From contig JASHWL010000180.1 of the NCBI GenBank assembly GCA_030044105.1, positions 1 through 11,876 of the forward strand: a stretch of 11,876 bases of DNA. The letters are read 5' to 3'. Origin of the DNA: Thermoplasmata archaeon (GTDB lineage: Archaea > Thermoplasmatota > Thermoplasmata > Lutacidiplasmatales > UBA184). Positions 1-9,400 of the stretch are shown here, piece after piece (the stretch's first letter is position 1; every line of letters begins with the position of its first letter). The position numbers and the translations under genes were made by a program. The notes under the pieces were generated by a model. That model made no database searches. It worked only from the letters and a program-made list of their open reading frames with translations, and had not been told where the DNA came from.

Positions 1-2
1 TC

Positions 3-503
3 TGGACGCTCGGCGCCGACGTGGACACCGACGGGATCATCTCGGGCAAGTACCTCACGGTCATCGATCCCGAGGAGCTCAAGAAGCACGTCTTCGAGAT
101 CGCGCTGCCCGAGTTCGCGGCGAACGCGCGGCCCGGCGACGTCCTGGTCGCCGGCGAGAACTTCGGCTGCGGGTCGAGCCGCGAGCACGCGCCCGCGGCG
201 ATGAAGGCGATCGGGGTGGGGGCGGTCGTCGCCGACTCGTTCGCTCGGATCTTCTTCCGCAACGCGATCAACCTCGGCCTGCCCGTGATCGAGGTGACCG
301 GGGTCCGGGCGATCTTCGAGAAAGGCGACGTGGCCCGCATCGAGATGGGCCGGGGACGCGTGACGAACGAGCGCACGGGCGCGTCGGTCTCGTTCCCTCC
401 GCTCCCGCCCCACCTCCTGCGGATCCTCGAGGCCGGGGGCCTCGTCGAGCACGTCCGGCGCGAGCTCGCAACCCGCCCGCCGTCGGCGAAGGCGGGCGCA
501 TGA
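3..503 (+). CDS. leuD: LeuD-type small subunit of 3-isopropylmalate dehydratase family (5' end outside window)
   Basis: Small (swivelling-domain) subunit of an aconitase-superfamily hydro-lyase, which with a LeuC-type large [4Fe-4S] subunit isomerises 2-isopropylmalate to 3-isopropylmalate or handles a homologous substrate in the cytoplasm. The frame is already open at base 3: its first residues, including DVDTDGI, match the usual LeuD N-terminus, so only a few residues are missing. The ATG-less GTG at 21 falls inside that conserved block and is not the true start. The signature FGCGSSREHAP lies at about bases 162-194, followed by the usual FARIFFRNAINLGLP segment. The loop that reads YLRT in characterised archaeal isopropylmalate isomerases reads YLTV here (bases 51-62), so substrate identity is open. 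The visible part is 166 residues, a normal family length. The stop overlaps the next start (ATGA at 500-503), implying translational coupling. The large subunit is expected just upstream. Family assignment is firm; substrate is inference. Confidence 0.9.
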   Translation, partial: WTLGADVDTDGIISGKYLTVIDPEELKKHVFEIALPEFAANARPGDVLVAGENFGCGSSREHAPAAMKAIGVGAVVADSFARIFFRNAINLGLPVIEVTGVRAIFEKGDVARIEMGRGRVTNERTGASVSFPPLPPHLLRILEAGGLVEHVRRELATRPPSAKAGA

Positions 504-1633
504 AGGACGCCGGCTACGAGATCGCGGTCTTCGCCGGCGACGGCACGGGACCCGAGGTCGTCCGGGAGGGGCTCAAGGTGCTCGGCGCGCTCGCCGAAGG
601 CGCGCCGGGACCGTGGCACCTGACCGAGTACGCGGGCGGCGGACAGTACTTCCAGAAGACCGGTCGCGAGTGGGAGCCGGAAGGCGCCGCGGCCGCCCGC
701 GACGCGGACGCGATCCTGCTCGGCGCGGTCGGCTGGCCCGGGGCGATGCTGCCCAACGGCGACATCGCCGGACGGGCGCTCGTGCTCGGCGTGCGGGAGT
801 CGCTGGACCTCTACGCGAACGTGCGGCCCTGCCGCCTCTATCCCGGGGTGCAGCACCGGATCAGCGGCGCGTACCGCCAGGTCTGGTCGCCCGAGACCGT
901 CGACCTGGTGATCGTGCGGGAGAATACCGAGGACCTCTACACGCCGGCGCGGGGTCGGCTCCGGCGCGGCGGGGAGACGGAGGTCGCCATCGACACGCGC
1001 GTGGTGACCCGGAAGGGGTCCGAGCGCGTGATCCGCTTCGCGTTCGAGCTCGCGCGGGCCCGGGGCCGCGGGGCGCCGGGCGACGGCGTGCGCCGCGTCA
1101 CGTGCGTCGACAAGTCGAACGTGCTCGAGGGATGCCGGTTCTTCCGCGAGACCTTCGACCGCGTCGCCGCGGAGTACCCCGAGATCGAGCGCGACTACGC
1201 CTACGTCGACGCGTTCACGCAGTGGATCGTCCGCAACCCCGAGCGGTACAACGTCGTGGTCGCGACCAATATGATGGGCGACATCATCACCGACCTCGCC
1301 GCGGTGCTCCAGGGCGGGATGGGATTCGCGTCCGGGGGCAACATCGGCGAGGGGCACGCGATGTTCGAGCCGGTGCACGGCAGCGCGCCGAAGTACGCGG
1401 GTAAGAACCAGGTGAACCCGTTCGCGACGTTCTTCGCGATCGAGCAGATGCTGCGGTGGCTCGGCGACCGGAACGCGGATCCTCGGCTGCTCCGGCAGGC
1501 CGACCGCCTCGAGCGCGCGATCGCGTCGGTCCTCCGGGACGGGAAGGCCCGCACCTACGACCAGGGCGGGACCGTCTCCACGGCGGAGGCGGGCGACCGT
1601 GTCGCCGCCGCCGTGCGGGGGGCGCCGGCGTGA
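500..1633 (+). CDS. Isopropylmalate/isocitrate dehydrogenase family protein (LeuB-like, probable beta-decarboxylating dehydrogenase)
   Basis: 377-residue Mg2+- and NAD(P)+-dependent dehydrogenase that oxidises and decarboxylates a hydroxy diacid; with the preceding LeuD it suggests leucine biosynthesis or another 2-oxoacid elongation step. Seen motifs are GDGTGPEV (13-20), the substrate arginines in VRESLDLYANVRP (R99, R109), RENTEDLY (R140, catalytic Y147), VDKSNVLE (catalytic K205), YVDAF (D237), and GDIITD supplying metal-binding D261 and D265. Positions equivalent to E. coli isocitrate dehydrogenase S113 and N115 are A93 and V95, so the isocitrate signature is absent and the pocket looks hydrophobic as in LeuB. 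By contrast, HGSAPKYAG (293-301) carries Lys-Tyr (K298, Y299), as in NADP-dependent isocitrate dehydrogenase, where NAD-dependent LeuB enzymes have Asp. A homoisocitrate, methylmalate or isopropylmalate dehydrogenase are all possible. The start is fixed by the ATGA overlap with leuD; the stop overlaps the thiolase start. Confidence 0.88.
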   Translation: MKDAGYEIAVFAGDGTGPEVVREGLKVLGALAEGAPGPWHLTEYAGGGQYFQKTGREWEPEGAAAARDADAILLGAVGWPGAMLPNGDIAGRALVLGVRESLDLYANVRPCRLYPGVQHRISGAYRQVWSPETVDLVIVRENTEDLYTPARGRLRRGGETEVAIDTRVVTRKGSERVIRFAFELARARGRGAPGDGVRRVTCVDKSNVLEGCRFFRETFDRVAAEYPEIERDYAYVDAFTQWIVRNPERYNVVVATNMMGDIITDLAAVLQGGMGFASGGNIGEGHAMFEPVHGSAPKYAGKNQVNPFATFFAIEQMLRWLGDRNADPRLLRQADRLERAIASVLRDGKARTYDQGGTVSTAEAGDRVAAAVRGAPA

Positions 1634-2814
1634 GCGCCCGCGCCGTGGCCTTGGTCGGCGGCGTCACCACCCCGTTCGGGGTGCGCCCGACGACCTGGGC
1701 GGAGATGGCCCAGGAGATCGGGGCTGCCCTGTTCCGCGCGGTGCCGGCGCTCCGCACCGAGGACGTCGATTCCCTCTTCGTGGGCGCGGCCGAGCCGGAG
1801 CGCTTCGCGTTCCAATCGCACGTCGCACCGCTGGTCGCCGAGCAGATGGGCCTTCGACCCCGTCGCATCCTCCAGCGCACGGAGCTCGCGTGTGCGTCCG
1901 GACAATCGGCGATCCGCTCGGCCTACGCGGCGATCGCGGCCGGTCTCTCGGACGTCGCGGTGGCGGTCGGGGTCGAGAAGATGAACCTGCCCTCGATGGC
2001 CGAGGCGAACACCTCGATGGTCTGCGTGATGGACCGCCCGTGGGACGGCCCGGGCGGAGCGACCGCGCCGCCGTTCTTCGCGATGGTCGCGCAGCGCCAC
2101 ATGCGGGAGTACGGGACGACCGAGGAGCAGCTCGCCGCCGTCTCGGAGAAGAACCACCGCTTCGCGAACGCGAACCCCCACGCGCAGTTCCACGCGAAGA
2201 GCTTCCGCCGCGAGAAGCTCCGGGGCCTGCCGCTCGTCGCGCCGCCGCTCCGCCTCGGCGACTGCTCGTCGATGACGGACGGCGCCGCGGCGGTCGTGCT
2301 CGTCGCGGAGGACCGGGCGCGCGCGTACACGGACACGCCCGCCTGGATCCGCGGGACCGGTCAGTACTCCGACTTCCACAACCTCGCGCACGCCGGCGAG
2401 CTGAGCCGGTGGCCGGGGCTGACCGCGGCGGCCGGCGAGGCGTTCCGGAGCGCCGGCGTCGGGCCCCCGGACATCGACTTCGCGGAGCTGCACGACTGCT
2501 TTTCGATCTCGGAGATCGTCGAGTACGAGGCGATCGGGTTCTGCGCTCCCGGGGAGGGCGGTCGGTTCGTCGAGGACGGCCGCTCGGACCTCGGGGGCGA
2601 CGTGGTCGTGAACCCGCGGGGCGGTCTCCTCGGATGCGGCCATCCCCTCGGGGCGACCGGGATCGCCCAGGCGGTCGAGGTGCACGACCAGTTCGCGCGC
2701 CGCGTGCCGGCGGCGCGCCAGGTCCCGAACCCGGAGTGGGCCTTGGTCCACAATCTGTCGGGCAGCGCCAACGTGCACTCGGTGATGATCTACCAGGGAG
2801 GGCGGGCGGCGTGA
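1630..2814 (+). CDS. Thiolase family acetyl-CoA acetyltransferase, SCPx/archaeal type
   Basis: 394-residue thiolase that condenses or cleaves acyl-CoA thioesters in the cytoplasm. The nucleophile is C88 in ELACASGQSA. The conserved NEDH-equivalent region reads ELHDCFSISE (H288, C290), and the third active-site block is GLLGCGHPLGATG with H338. The HDCF motif, and the C-terminal HNLSGSANVHS in place of the CIGGG loop of classical bacterial thiolases, mark the SCPx-like archaeal subgroup. The start is GTG at 1630, overlapping the previous stop (GTGA); the only earlier in-frame ATG would run deep into the dehydrogenase gene. The next gene encodes DUF35, the usual partner of this subgroup, known to bridge thiolase and HMG-CoA synthase in archaeal mevalonate-pathway complexes. 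No HMG-CoA synthase is visible in this window, so a role in mevalonate synthesis, fatty-acid metabolism or another thiolytic step cannot be separated. Family assignment is confident. Confidence 0.92.
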   Translation: MSARAVALVGGVTTPFGVRPTTWAEMAQEIGAALFRAVPALRTEDVDSLFVGAAEPERFAFQSHVAPLVAEQMGLRPRRILQRTELACASGQSAIRSAYAAIAAGLSDVAVAVGVEKMNLPSMAEANTSMVCVMDRPWDGPGGATAPPFFAMVAQRHMREYGTTEEQLAAVSEKNHRFANANPHAQFHAKSFRREKLRGLPLVAPPLRLGDCSSMTDGAAAVVLVAEDRARAYTDTPAWIRGTGQYSDFHNLAHAGELSRWPGLTAAAGEAFRSAGVGPPDIDFAELHDCFSISEIVEYEAIGFCAPGEGGRFVEDGRSDLGGDVVVNPRGGLLGCGHPLGATGIAQAVEVHDQFARRVPAARQVPNPEWALVHNLSGSANVHSVMIYQGGRAA

Positions 2815-3344
2815 GCGCGTCCGAGAAGGCGCACCGCGCGAACGGCGCCGACGCGGAGGCGTCGGGCAGCGCGGGCGAGCCCGCGGCGAAGCCGACGGGC
2901 GAGCGCCCCCCGGAGAAGCGGCCGTTCCTGCTCGACTTCTTCCCGCTCGAGGGCGAGGAGGCGACGCGGCTCTCCCGGTTCTACGAGCGCCTGCGCGAGG
3001 GGCGTCTGTCCACGACGCGCTGCCGCGCCGACGGCGAGCTGCACTGGCCGCCGCGGGTCGCATGCCCCCGGTGCCACGGGGAGGACCTCGAGTGGCTCGA
3101 TCTGCCCGAGTCCGGTCGGATCTACGCGTTCAGCGCGGTCCTGGGCGGCGCTCCGCTCGGGATGGAGTCGGACGTGCCGTACGCCGTCGGCCTGATCGAT
3201 CTCGACGGCGTGCCGCTGCGCCTGTTCGGGCGGATCGAGGGGCGGCCGTGGAGCGCGCTCGCGATCGGCGACCCGGTCGCGGTCGAGCCCTACGACGTCG
3301 GCGACGGCCGGGTCTTCTACCGGTTCCGGGCGCTCGACGCGTGA
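2811..3344 (+). CDS. DUF35 zinc-ribbon / OB-fold protein, thiolase partner
   Basis: 177-residue DUF35 family protein (rubredoxin-like zinc ribbon followed by an OB fold). In archaea such proteins act as CoA-channel or scaffold subunits for an adjacent thiolase; their position directly downstream of one here fits that. Residues 1-37 are a charged, Ala/Glu/Pro-rich extension that looks disordered. A helical hook follows (about 48-66, ending RFYERLREGRL), then the zinc ribbon with C71, C85 and C88 and the conserved WPPR (79-82), then the OB fold with SGRIYAFSAV and LIDLDGVPLRLFGRIEG. The fourth expected zinc ligand is replaced: the usual CxxCG knuckle is CRADG, so D74 stands where Cys is normal. 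The GTG start overlaps the thiolase stop (GTGA at 2811-2814), indicating tight coupling and probably equal stoichiometry. The end of this gene closes the operon, since a TATA box follows within 60 bases. Confidence 0.88.
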   Translation: MSASEKAHRANGADAEASGSAGEPAAKPTGERPPEKRPFLLDFFPLEGEEATRLSRFYERLREGRLSTTRCRADGELHWPPRVACPRCHGEDLEWLDLPESGRIYAFSAVLGGAPLGMESDVPYAVGLIDLDGVPLRLFGRIEGRPWSALAIGDPVAVEPYDVGDGRVFYRFRALDA

Positions 3345-3399
3345 CCGGCGCGACGCGGGGCGCGTTCCTGACGGCCGGCGGGCACCGCTGAGAGCATCC

Positions 3400-3407
3400 T
3401 ATTTATA
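3400..3407 (+). promoter_or_regulatory. TATA box of the oligosaccharyltransferase gene
   Basis: TATTTATA is an isolated A/T island in the 111-base gap between the DUF35 and AglB genes. With the normal archaeal spacing of about 25 bases, transcription would begin near 3430, leaving a leader of roughly 25 bases before the ATG at 3456. A GGGGAG stretch about 12 bases before the ATG is at best a weak, distant Shine-Dalgarno element. A run of seven C residues follows the TATA box at 3409-3415. I see no T-rich archaeal terminator for the upstream operon in this gap. Promoter identity is inference from motif and position. Confidence 0.7.
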
Positions 3408-3455
3408 GCCCCCCCTATCTCGCGCGCCGCCGGTCCGGGGGAGCGCCGCGTCGGG

Positions 3456-6400
3456 ATGGAAGGCTCGCAGTTCGGGTGGTGGCGCCGTCACGGTTGGACG
3501 ATCGCGATCCTGCTGGGCATGATCGGGATCGCCTTCGCGATCCGCACCATCTGGACCTACCCGATCATCCAGCAGTTCGGGCCGCTCTACACCTACGCGG
3601 GCGGCTCGGACTCCTACTACCACTCCCGCGTCACGACCTACATCATCACGACCCACACGAACCTCATCTACGATCCCCTGATCCACTTCCCGGTCGGAGG
3701 CTACAACCCGCGCGAGCCGCTCTTCGACTGGATGAACGCGATCCTGGGGCTCGTCTTCGCCCCGGCGTTCGGCGGGAACGCGATCGTCGCGGGCGCGTGG
3801 TTCCTGGACTTCCAGGGTCCGTTCTGGGCGGCGCTCGGGGTCATCCCGGTCTATCTGATCGGGCGCGAGGTCAGCTCGAAGCGGATGGGGCTGATCGCGG
3901 CGATCATCTTCCCGTTCCTCAGCGCGAATATCGACTCCTCGATCTTCGGCTACGCGAACTATCTCTCGTTCTACACGTTCGTCATCCTGGTCACGGTCTA
4001 CGCGTACATCCGGACCGTCAAGGCGGTCGGGACGCGTCGTTGGATCGCCAACTACCGCGACCCGAAGCAGTACTGGCCGGGGCTGAAGGCGTTCTGGAGA
4101 ACGGAACGCACGGCGGTGAAATGGGCCGTCTTCACCGGCGTGTCGATGGGCGCCTTAGCGCTCGCCTGGCAGGGCTACACCTACGCGATCGTGGTGATCG
4201 GGATCACGCTCGTGGTCGCGATGATCATCGAGCGCCTGCGGCGCGTCGACTCGTTCGGGCTCTACGTGACCACCGCGATCGTCGGGCTCGTCGGCTTCCC
4301 CATGGCCGTGCCGTACTACCTCGTCCAGCACCAGTTCTCGGCCTGGTTCGACCTGCCGCTCCTGCTGTTCTTCGGCACGCTGGCGCTGATGCTGCCGTTC
4401 CTCCTGATGCGGGACATCCCGTGGATCTTCTCGATCCCGACGCTGGTGGGGCTCGTCTTCCTGGCGGCGCTGTTCCTGTTCCTCGTCGAACCGCGCTACT
4501 TCACGAGCATCGTCACCGGCCAGGGGTACTTCGTCAAGAATCTCATCTACTCGACCGTCGCCGAGGCGCAGGCGCCCTCGTTCGACGAGCTCGTCGTGGG
4601 CTACGGCGTCGTCACGTTCTTCCTCGCGTTCGTCGGCATCGCGCTGTTCGTCTGGGCGCTGATCCGGCAGCGCTTCAAGCGCCAGCACATCGTGTTCCTG
4701 ATCTTCGGGGTCCTCTCGATCTACCTCCCGATCTCGGCGGCCAAGTTCTTCCTGCTCGGCTCGCCGGCGTTCGCGCTCCTGCCGGCCGAGGCGATCGAGC
4801 GGGCGCTCGACGTCGGCGGCTATCCGAACCTCCGTCGCACCGTCGCCTCGCTCTCCGATCGTCGCAGTCAGTTCGCCGCGTTCCGCAAGGCGTTCAAGGC
4901 CCGGCACGTCCTGATCTTCCTCCTCGTCGTCGCGATCGTGCTGCCCAACGTCTGGGTCGGGATCGACGGCGGGATCCCGGGCAACACCAAGGACGGGTTC
5001 TCGGCGCAGGTCTACGACTCGCTGCCATCCTGGCTCCGCGGGAACTCCTCGACCGCGGACAACTACTTCGGCGCCGCCGGGTCGAGCCTCGACACCTCGA
5101 ACCTGTACGACAGCGCCGGCTACAACTGGCTCGCGACGCAGGACACCAATCTGCCCGAGTCGGAACGTCCGGCCCTCGTGAGTTGGTGGGACTACGGCTT
5201 CCAGACGATCGACCAGGGCCAGCATCCGAGCGTGGCGGACAACTTCCAGAACGGGATCGACCCGGCGGGTCAGTTCCTGCTCGCACAGAACGAGTCCGGG
5301 GCCATCGCCGTGCTCGCCACGACGCTGCTCCAGGCCGAGCAGATCGACTCCGGCCAGAAGTACCTGCCTCCGGCGCTCAACCAGATCCTCGCCGCGGGCG
5401 GGCTCAACGTCTCCCGCCTGCACAACTACATGGTCAACGAGAGCGCGGACTACGCGCTCGTCGTCGCGAACCCCGGCATCTACCTGCCCGTCGACCCGGG
5501 CACGATCACCCTCGACAACGCGATGTACCTCGTCGTCGAGCACTTCATCGCGACCTCGCAGACCCTGAACGGCGTCGCGAGGATCTACGACGACATCGAG
5601 GCGTACACGGGCTGGTCGATCGAGTACGCGCTCACCGACAGCCGGCTGATCCCGTTCTCCGGCACCGACACCGGCATCTACTACGCGCCGGCCGAGCTGA
5701 CGGGCCGCGTCGTGAACGCGGCCGGCCTCCCGACCACGTTCTTCAACGTCACGGTCCTCGGCTCCGACGGGAACTACTACGCGCTCGGTGACGTCCCGGC
5801 GGACGTCTCGGCCGTGAACTACTACGTGAACTATTTCGCCCCGTTCTACAACTCGATGATCTACCGCATCTACTTCGGCTACAACGGGACGGACGTCGGG
5901 CAGTCGGTCGGCATCCCGGGCCTCGAGGGCTCGGTGGCGAGCGACCCGGTCGAGCCCGGCTGGATGCTCCAGCACTTCTACGTCGCGTACCAGACCGCCT
6001 ACTACTGTGCGCCGGGGACCGGATCGGCCGGCTGCGCGAGCGGCGGGGTCGCGCTCAACTACGCGTCGGCGGAGTCGCTGGCCGCGCAGACCGGCGGCAC
6101 GGCGAACACGTCGGCCTACCAGTATTTCTCCGGCGGCGAGTCGATCCTCGAGTACTATCCCGGCCAGACCCTGCTCGGGACGCTGCAGCTCCCGAACGGG
6201 GCGCCGATCGGCGGCGACCGCGTCACGGTGTTCGACGACCGCGGCATCCCGCACCAGACGGTCGTCACGGCGTCCGACGGGTCGTTCTCGCTCGTGCTGC
6301 CGCCGGGCAACGACACGATCAACGTGACGGTCGGGCCCGTCAACGGCCTCACCCAGCAGGGCAGCACGGTCCTGAAGACGATCCACATGTACGTCTCGCC

Positions 6401-9400
6401 GTCGCTGGCGATGTCCTACAACGCGCCGAACCTGCCGATGACGATCACCCTCGGCGGCGCGACCGTCTCGGGCTTCGTCTACTGGAACATCGCCAACGAC
6501 ACGTCGTACGAGCCCAACACCGACGCCGTGATGTCGGGCGCCACGGTCGTGCTCTGGGGTACGAACAACGGGTCCCGGATCACGACGACCACCGACGCGA
6601 GCGGCTCGTTCCAGCTGAAGAACGTGCCCCCCGGCGTCTACAACTACGACATCCTCTACGGGGGCCACAACTTCACGCAGTCGCAGCTCACGGTCGAGCC
6701 GCCGCCGGCGCAGCAGGAGAACTCGTCCGTCGGGATCACCCCGTCCGTCGTCCACGGCACCGTGGAGACGCCGGCCGGCGACCTCGTGTCGGGCGCCCGG
6801 GTCACGGTGTCGAACGCCTCGGGGGCGGTCACGTCGTTCACGACCAACACGACCGGCGCCTTCTCGTTCTCCACCCTGCCGCCGGGCAACTACACCGTCG
6901 TGGCCGCGATCGCGACCGCGTACGATCGGTCGCCCGCCGTGGCGCTCACCGTCACCGCCGGGGCGTCGGTCGAGGAGAACCTCACGATCGTCCCGACCTC
7001 GACCGTGACGGTGGAGGTGACGTCGGGCGGACTACCGGCCGCGGGCATCCCCGTGCAGTTCGCGCCGTATCCCTTGTTCCTGAACACGTCGCAGTCCCCG
7101 ATCACGACGCTGAGCCAGCTCACGACCAACGGCACCGTGGGCCTCACGAACGCCAACGGCATCGCCACGGTCGCGCTCCCGTACGGGAACTACTCCGTCT
7201 ACGCGCTCGGGCGGGTCGGGACGACGCTCTCCGCCGCGCTGGGATCGGTGGTCTCGTCGGCGCTGAGCCCGACGCCGTCGCTCGCGCTCGCGCTCGCTCC
7301 CGCGGTCCGACTGGGCGGCACGGTCGCGACGGTCGTCTCCGGCAGCACGACGGCCGTCGTCGTCTACACGTCGGCCGGCGTGCCGCTCACCGCCTGGGCC
7401 GTGAACGGCTCGTACGCGTTCTACGTGCCGACCGGGACCTACAGCGTCCTCGCGCTGCAGGGCACGAACGGCTCCTCGTCGGGGTCCACCGACGCGGCGC
7501 TCGGGTCGATCGCCGTGACGGGCCCCACGAGCCTCGCGCTGACGCCCAGCCCGTCCGTCACGCTGGACGTCACGCTCGGGAACCGGACCGCGTCCGGAGG
7601 CACGTTCACGGCCGTCGCCGCCCCCCTCACGATCTCCGCGGGCGCCGGGGGTGCGGCGGTGACCGTGATCTCCTCGACGGCGGGGATCGCGACGGCGTAC
7701 CTCCCGACCGTGCTGCCCAGCTCGGCGACCGGCTACTGCGTGGCCGCGAACGTCTCGGGCTTCGCGCCGGTCTCGGAGTGCGGGCTCTCGCCGACGAGCC
7801 TCGCCGAGCTCTCGAGCTTCCCGCTCTCGCTCACGACGGTGCCCGTCTCGATCACCGTACTCGGCACGACCGCGTCCACCGTGCGCCTCAACGTCACCGG
7901 GACCAGCCTCTCGGCGGTCTCCCGCACGACGACCGGTGGGCCGACGTTCTCGCTCTCCCTGACGCCCGGCACCTACTCGATCACCGGCTGGGTCCCCACG
8001 GGCTCCAACCTCACGGTGCGCCGGCTCTCGTCGACGCTGAACCTCTCGATCCCGGTCGGCGCGACGTCCGCGTCGTACTCCGTCGTGCTCACGACGCTGC
8101 GGAACTCGACCGGCACGCTCACGGTGCCGACCGGCGGCAAGGTCGCGGACGCGACGGTCGCGCTCACGTCGCCGACGTTCAACGCGACGGGGAACGGGAC
8201 GGCGTTCACGAAAGGGATCTACGTGGCGCCCGGCGCGTACACCGCGCAGGCGACGATCGCGATCGGGAGCACGACGTACACGACCGTCGATCCGGTCACG
8301 GTCAGCTCCACGGGCGTCATCACCCCCGCCCTCACGATCGCGGCGACCGCCGTCACGCTCAACGTCAGCTTAGAGCGCTCGACCGGGATCACGCTCTCGG
8401 TGAACACGACCGCCGTGCTCACCGGCCCGGGCGGTACGGCCCTCCACGCGGTCGTGACCGGCGGGCAGCTCACGATCGAGGTGCCGGCCGAGACGACCTA
8501 CTCGGTCGCGGCGACGACCGTCACGCGCGAGCTCGGGCTCGCCGGCGTCTACACGGAGACCTGGGTCGCGGCGTCGAACGCGACCTGCACGTCGGGCGCG
8601 AACACCACGGCGTGCGCCGTGGCGATGGTGCCGACGGCGCAGTCGCTCTGGCTGAACGGGACGCTCACCGCGTCCGGCGTGCCCGACCCGCTCGCCGGCA
8701 CGGTCACGTTCGTCGGTCCGTCGCCCGCGCTCACGACCACGACGGTCTCGGCGTCCAGCGGCACGTTCTCGGCGCGGCTCGCGCCGGGCCTCTACTCCGT
8801 CTACGCGACCGGCGGCGGGTCGTCGAACCCGTACGCCGTGCTCACGACCGTACCGGTCTCGCTGTCCGCGCCCGGCGTGGTCACACTCACCCTGGCGCCG
8901 GCGTGGACCGCGACGATCACGGTCACGCCGCCGAGCAGCGCCTCGCCGAGCGGCTCCTCGCCCCTCCTGGGCACCGCGAACCTGACCGTGACCTCGCCGC
9001 TGGGCGCGACGTTCGCCGAGACCGGGATCACCCCGAGCAGCACCGTGAGCGTCGAGCTCCCCGTCGGGTCGTACGTCGCGCGCGCCGCCTCGTACGGGGC
9101 GCCGTACGGCGTCGCCAGCAACGCGACGGCCACCGCGACCCTCGCGATCGTCCGGGGTAACCTCGGCGCGACGCTCGCGCTCGCCTACGTCGAGTCGTAT
9201 CGGGTCAGCGCGGTGGTCAGCGGGTCGGGTTCCGCGATGGTCGCGGCCCCCGGGGTCGCCCACTTCGGCTTCTCGCTCACGAACTCGGGCAACGTGCCGG
9301 TTACCATCGATCCCGTCGGGAGCCCGTCGACCTGGAGCTTCAACTTCTCGTTCAGCTCCGTGACGCTCACGCCGGGATCCGCCGCGTACTCCGCGAGCGT

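Noticed and set aside
1555..3063. 502-codon open frame on the minus strand
   Set aside because: Opposite the thiolase, which has clear catalytic motifs in the forward frame; the translation is Arg/Ala-rich and featureless.
3341..3391. 16-codon GTG-started frame overlapping the DUF35 stop (GTGA)
   Set aside because: It mimics the coupling seen elsewhere, but the product is tiny, without a recognisable motif, and runs nearly to the TATA box.
3408..3455. Possible terminator or leader structure after the TATA box
   Set aside because: It contains a run of seven C and G+C-rich sequence, but I could find no convincing stem-loop or T-rich stretch.
3476..5791. 771-codon + strand frame overlapping AglB
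   Set aside because: Arg/Pro/His-rich shadow frame; the true frame carries the membrane helices and the WWDYG motif.
5640..6200. Possible split of the AglB fusion into two genes at the enzyme/array junction
   Set aside because: The frame is continuous with no stop, no promoter-like A/T island and no change in codon style, so I treat the fusion as real pending read-level checks.
4155..6755. 866-codon open frame on the minus strand
   Set aside because: It is opposite the AglB gene, very rich in Arg, Asp, Glu and Val, and shows no recognisable motif. Long antisense frames are expected where G+C is this high.
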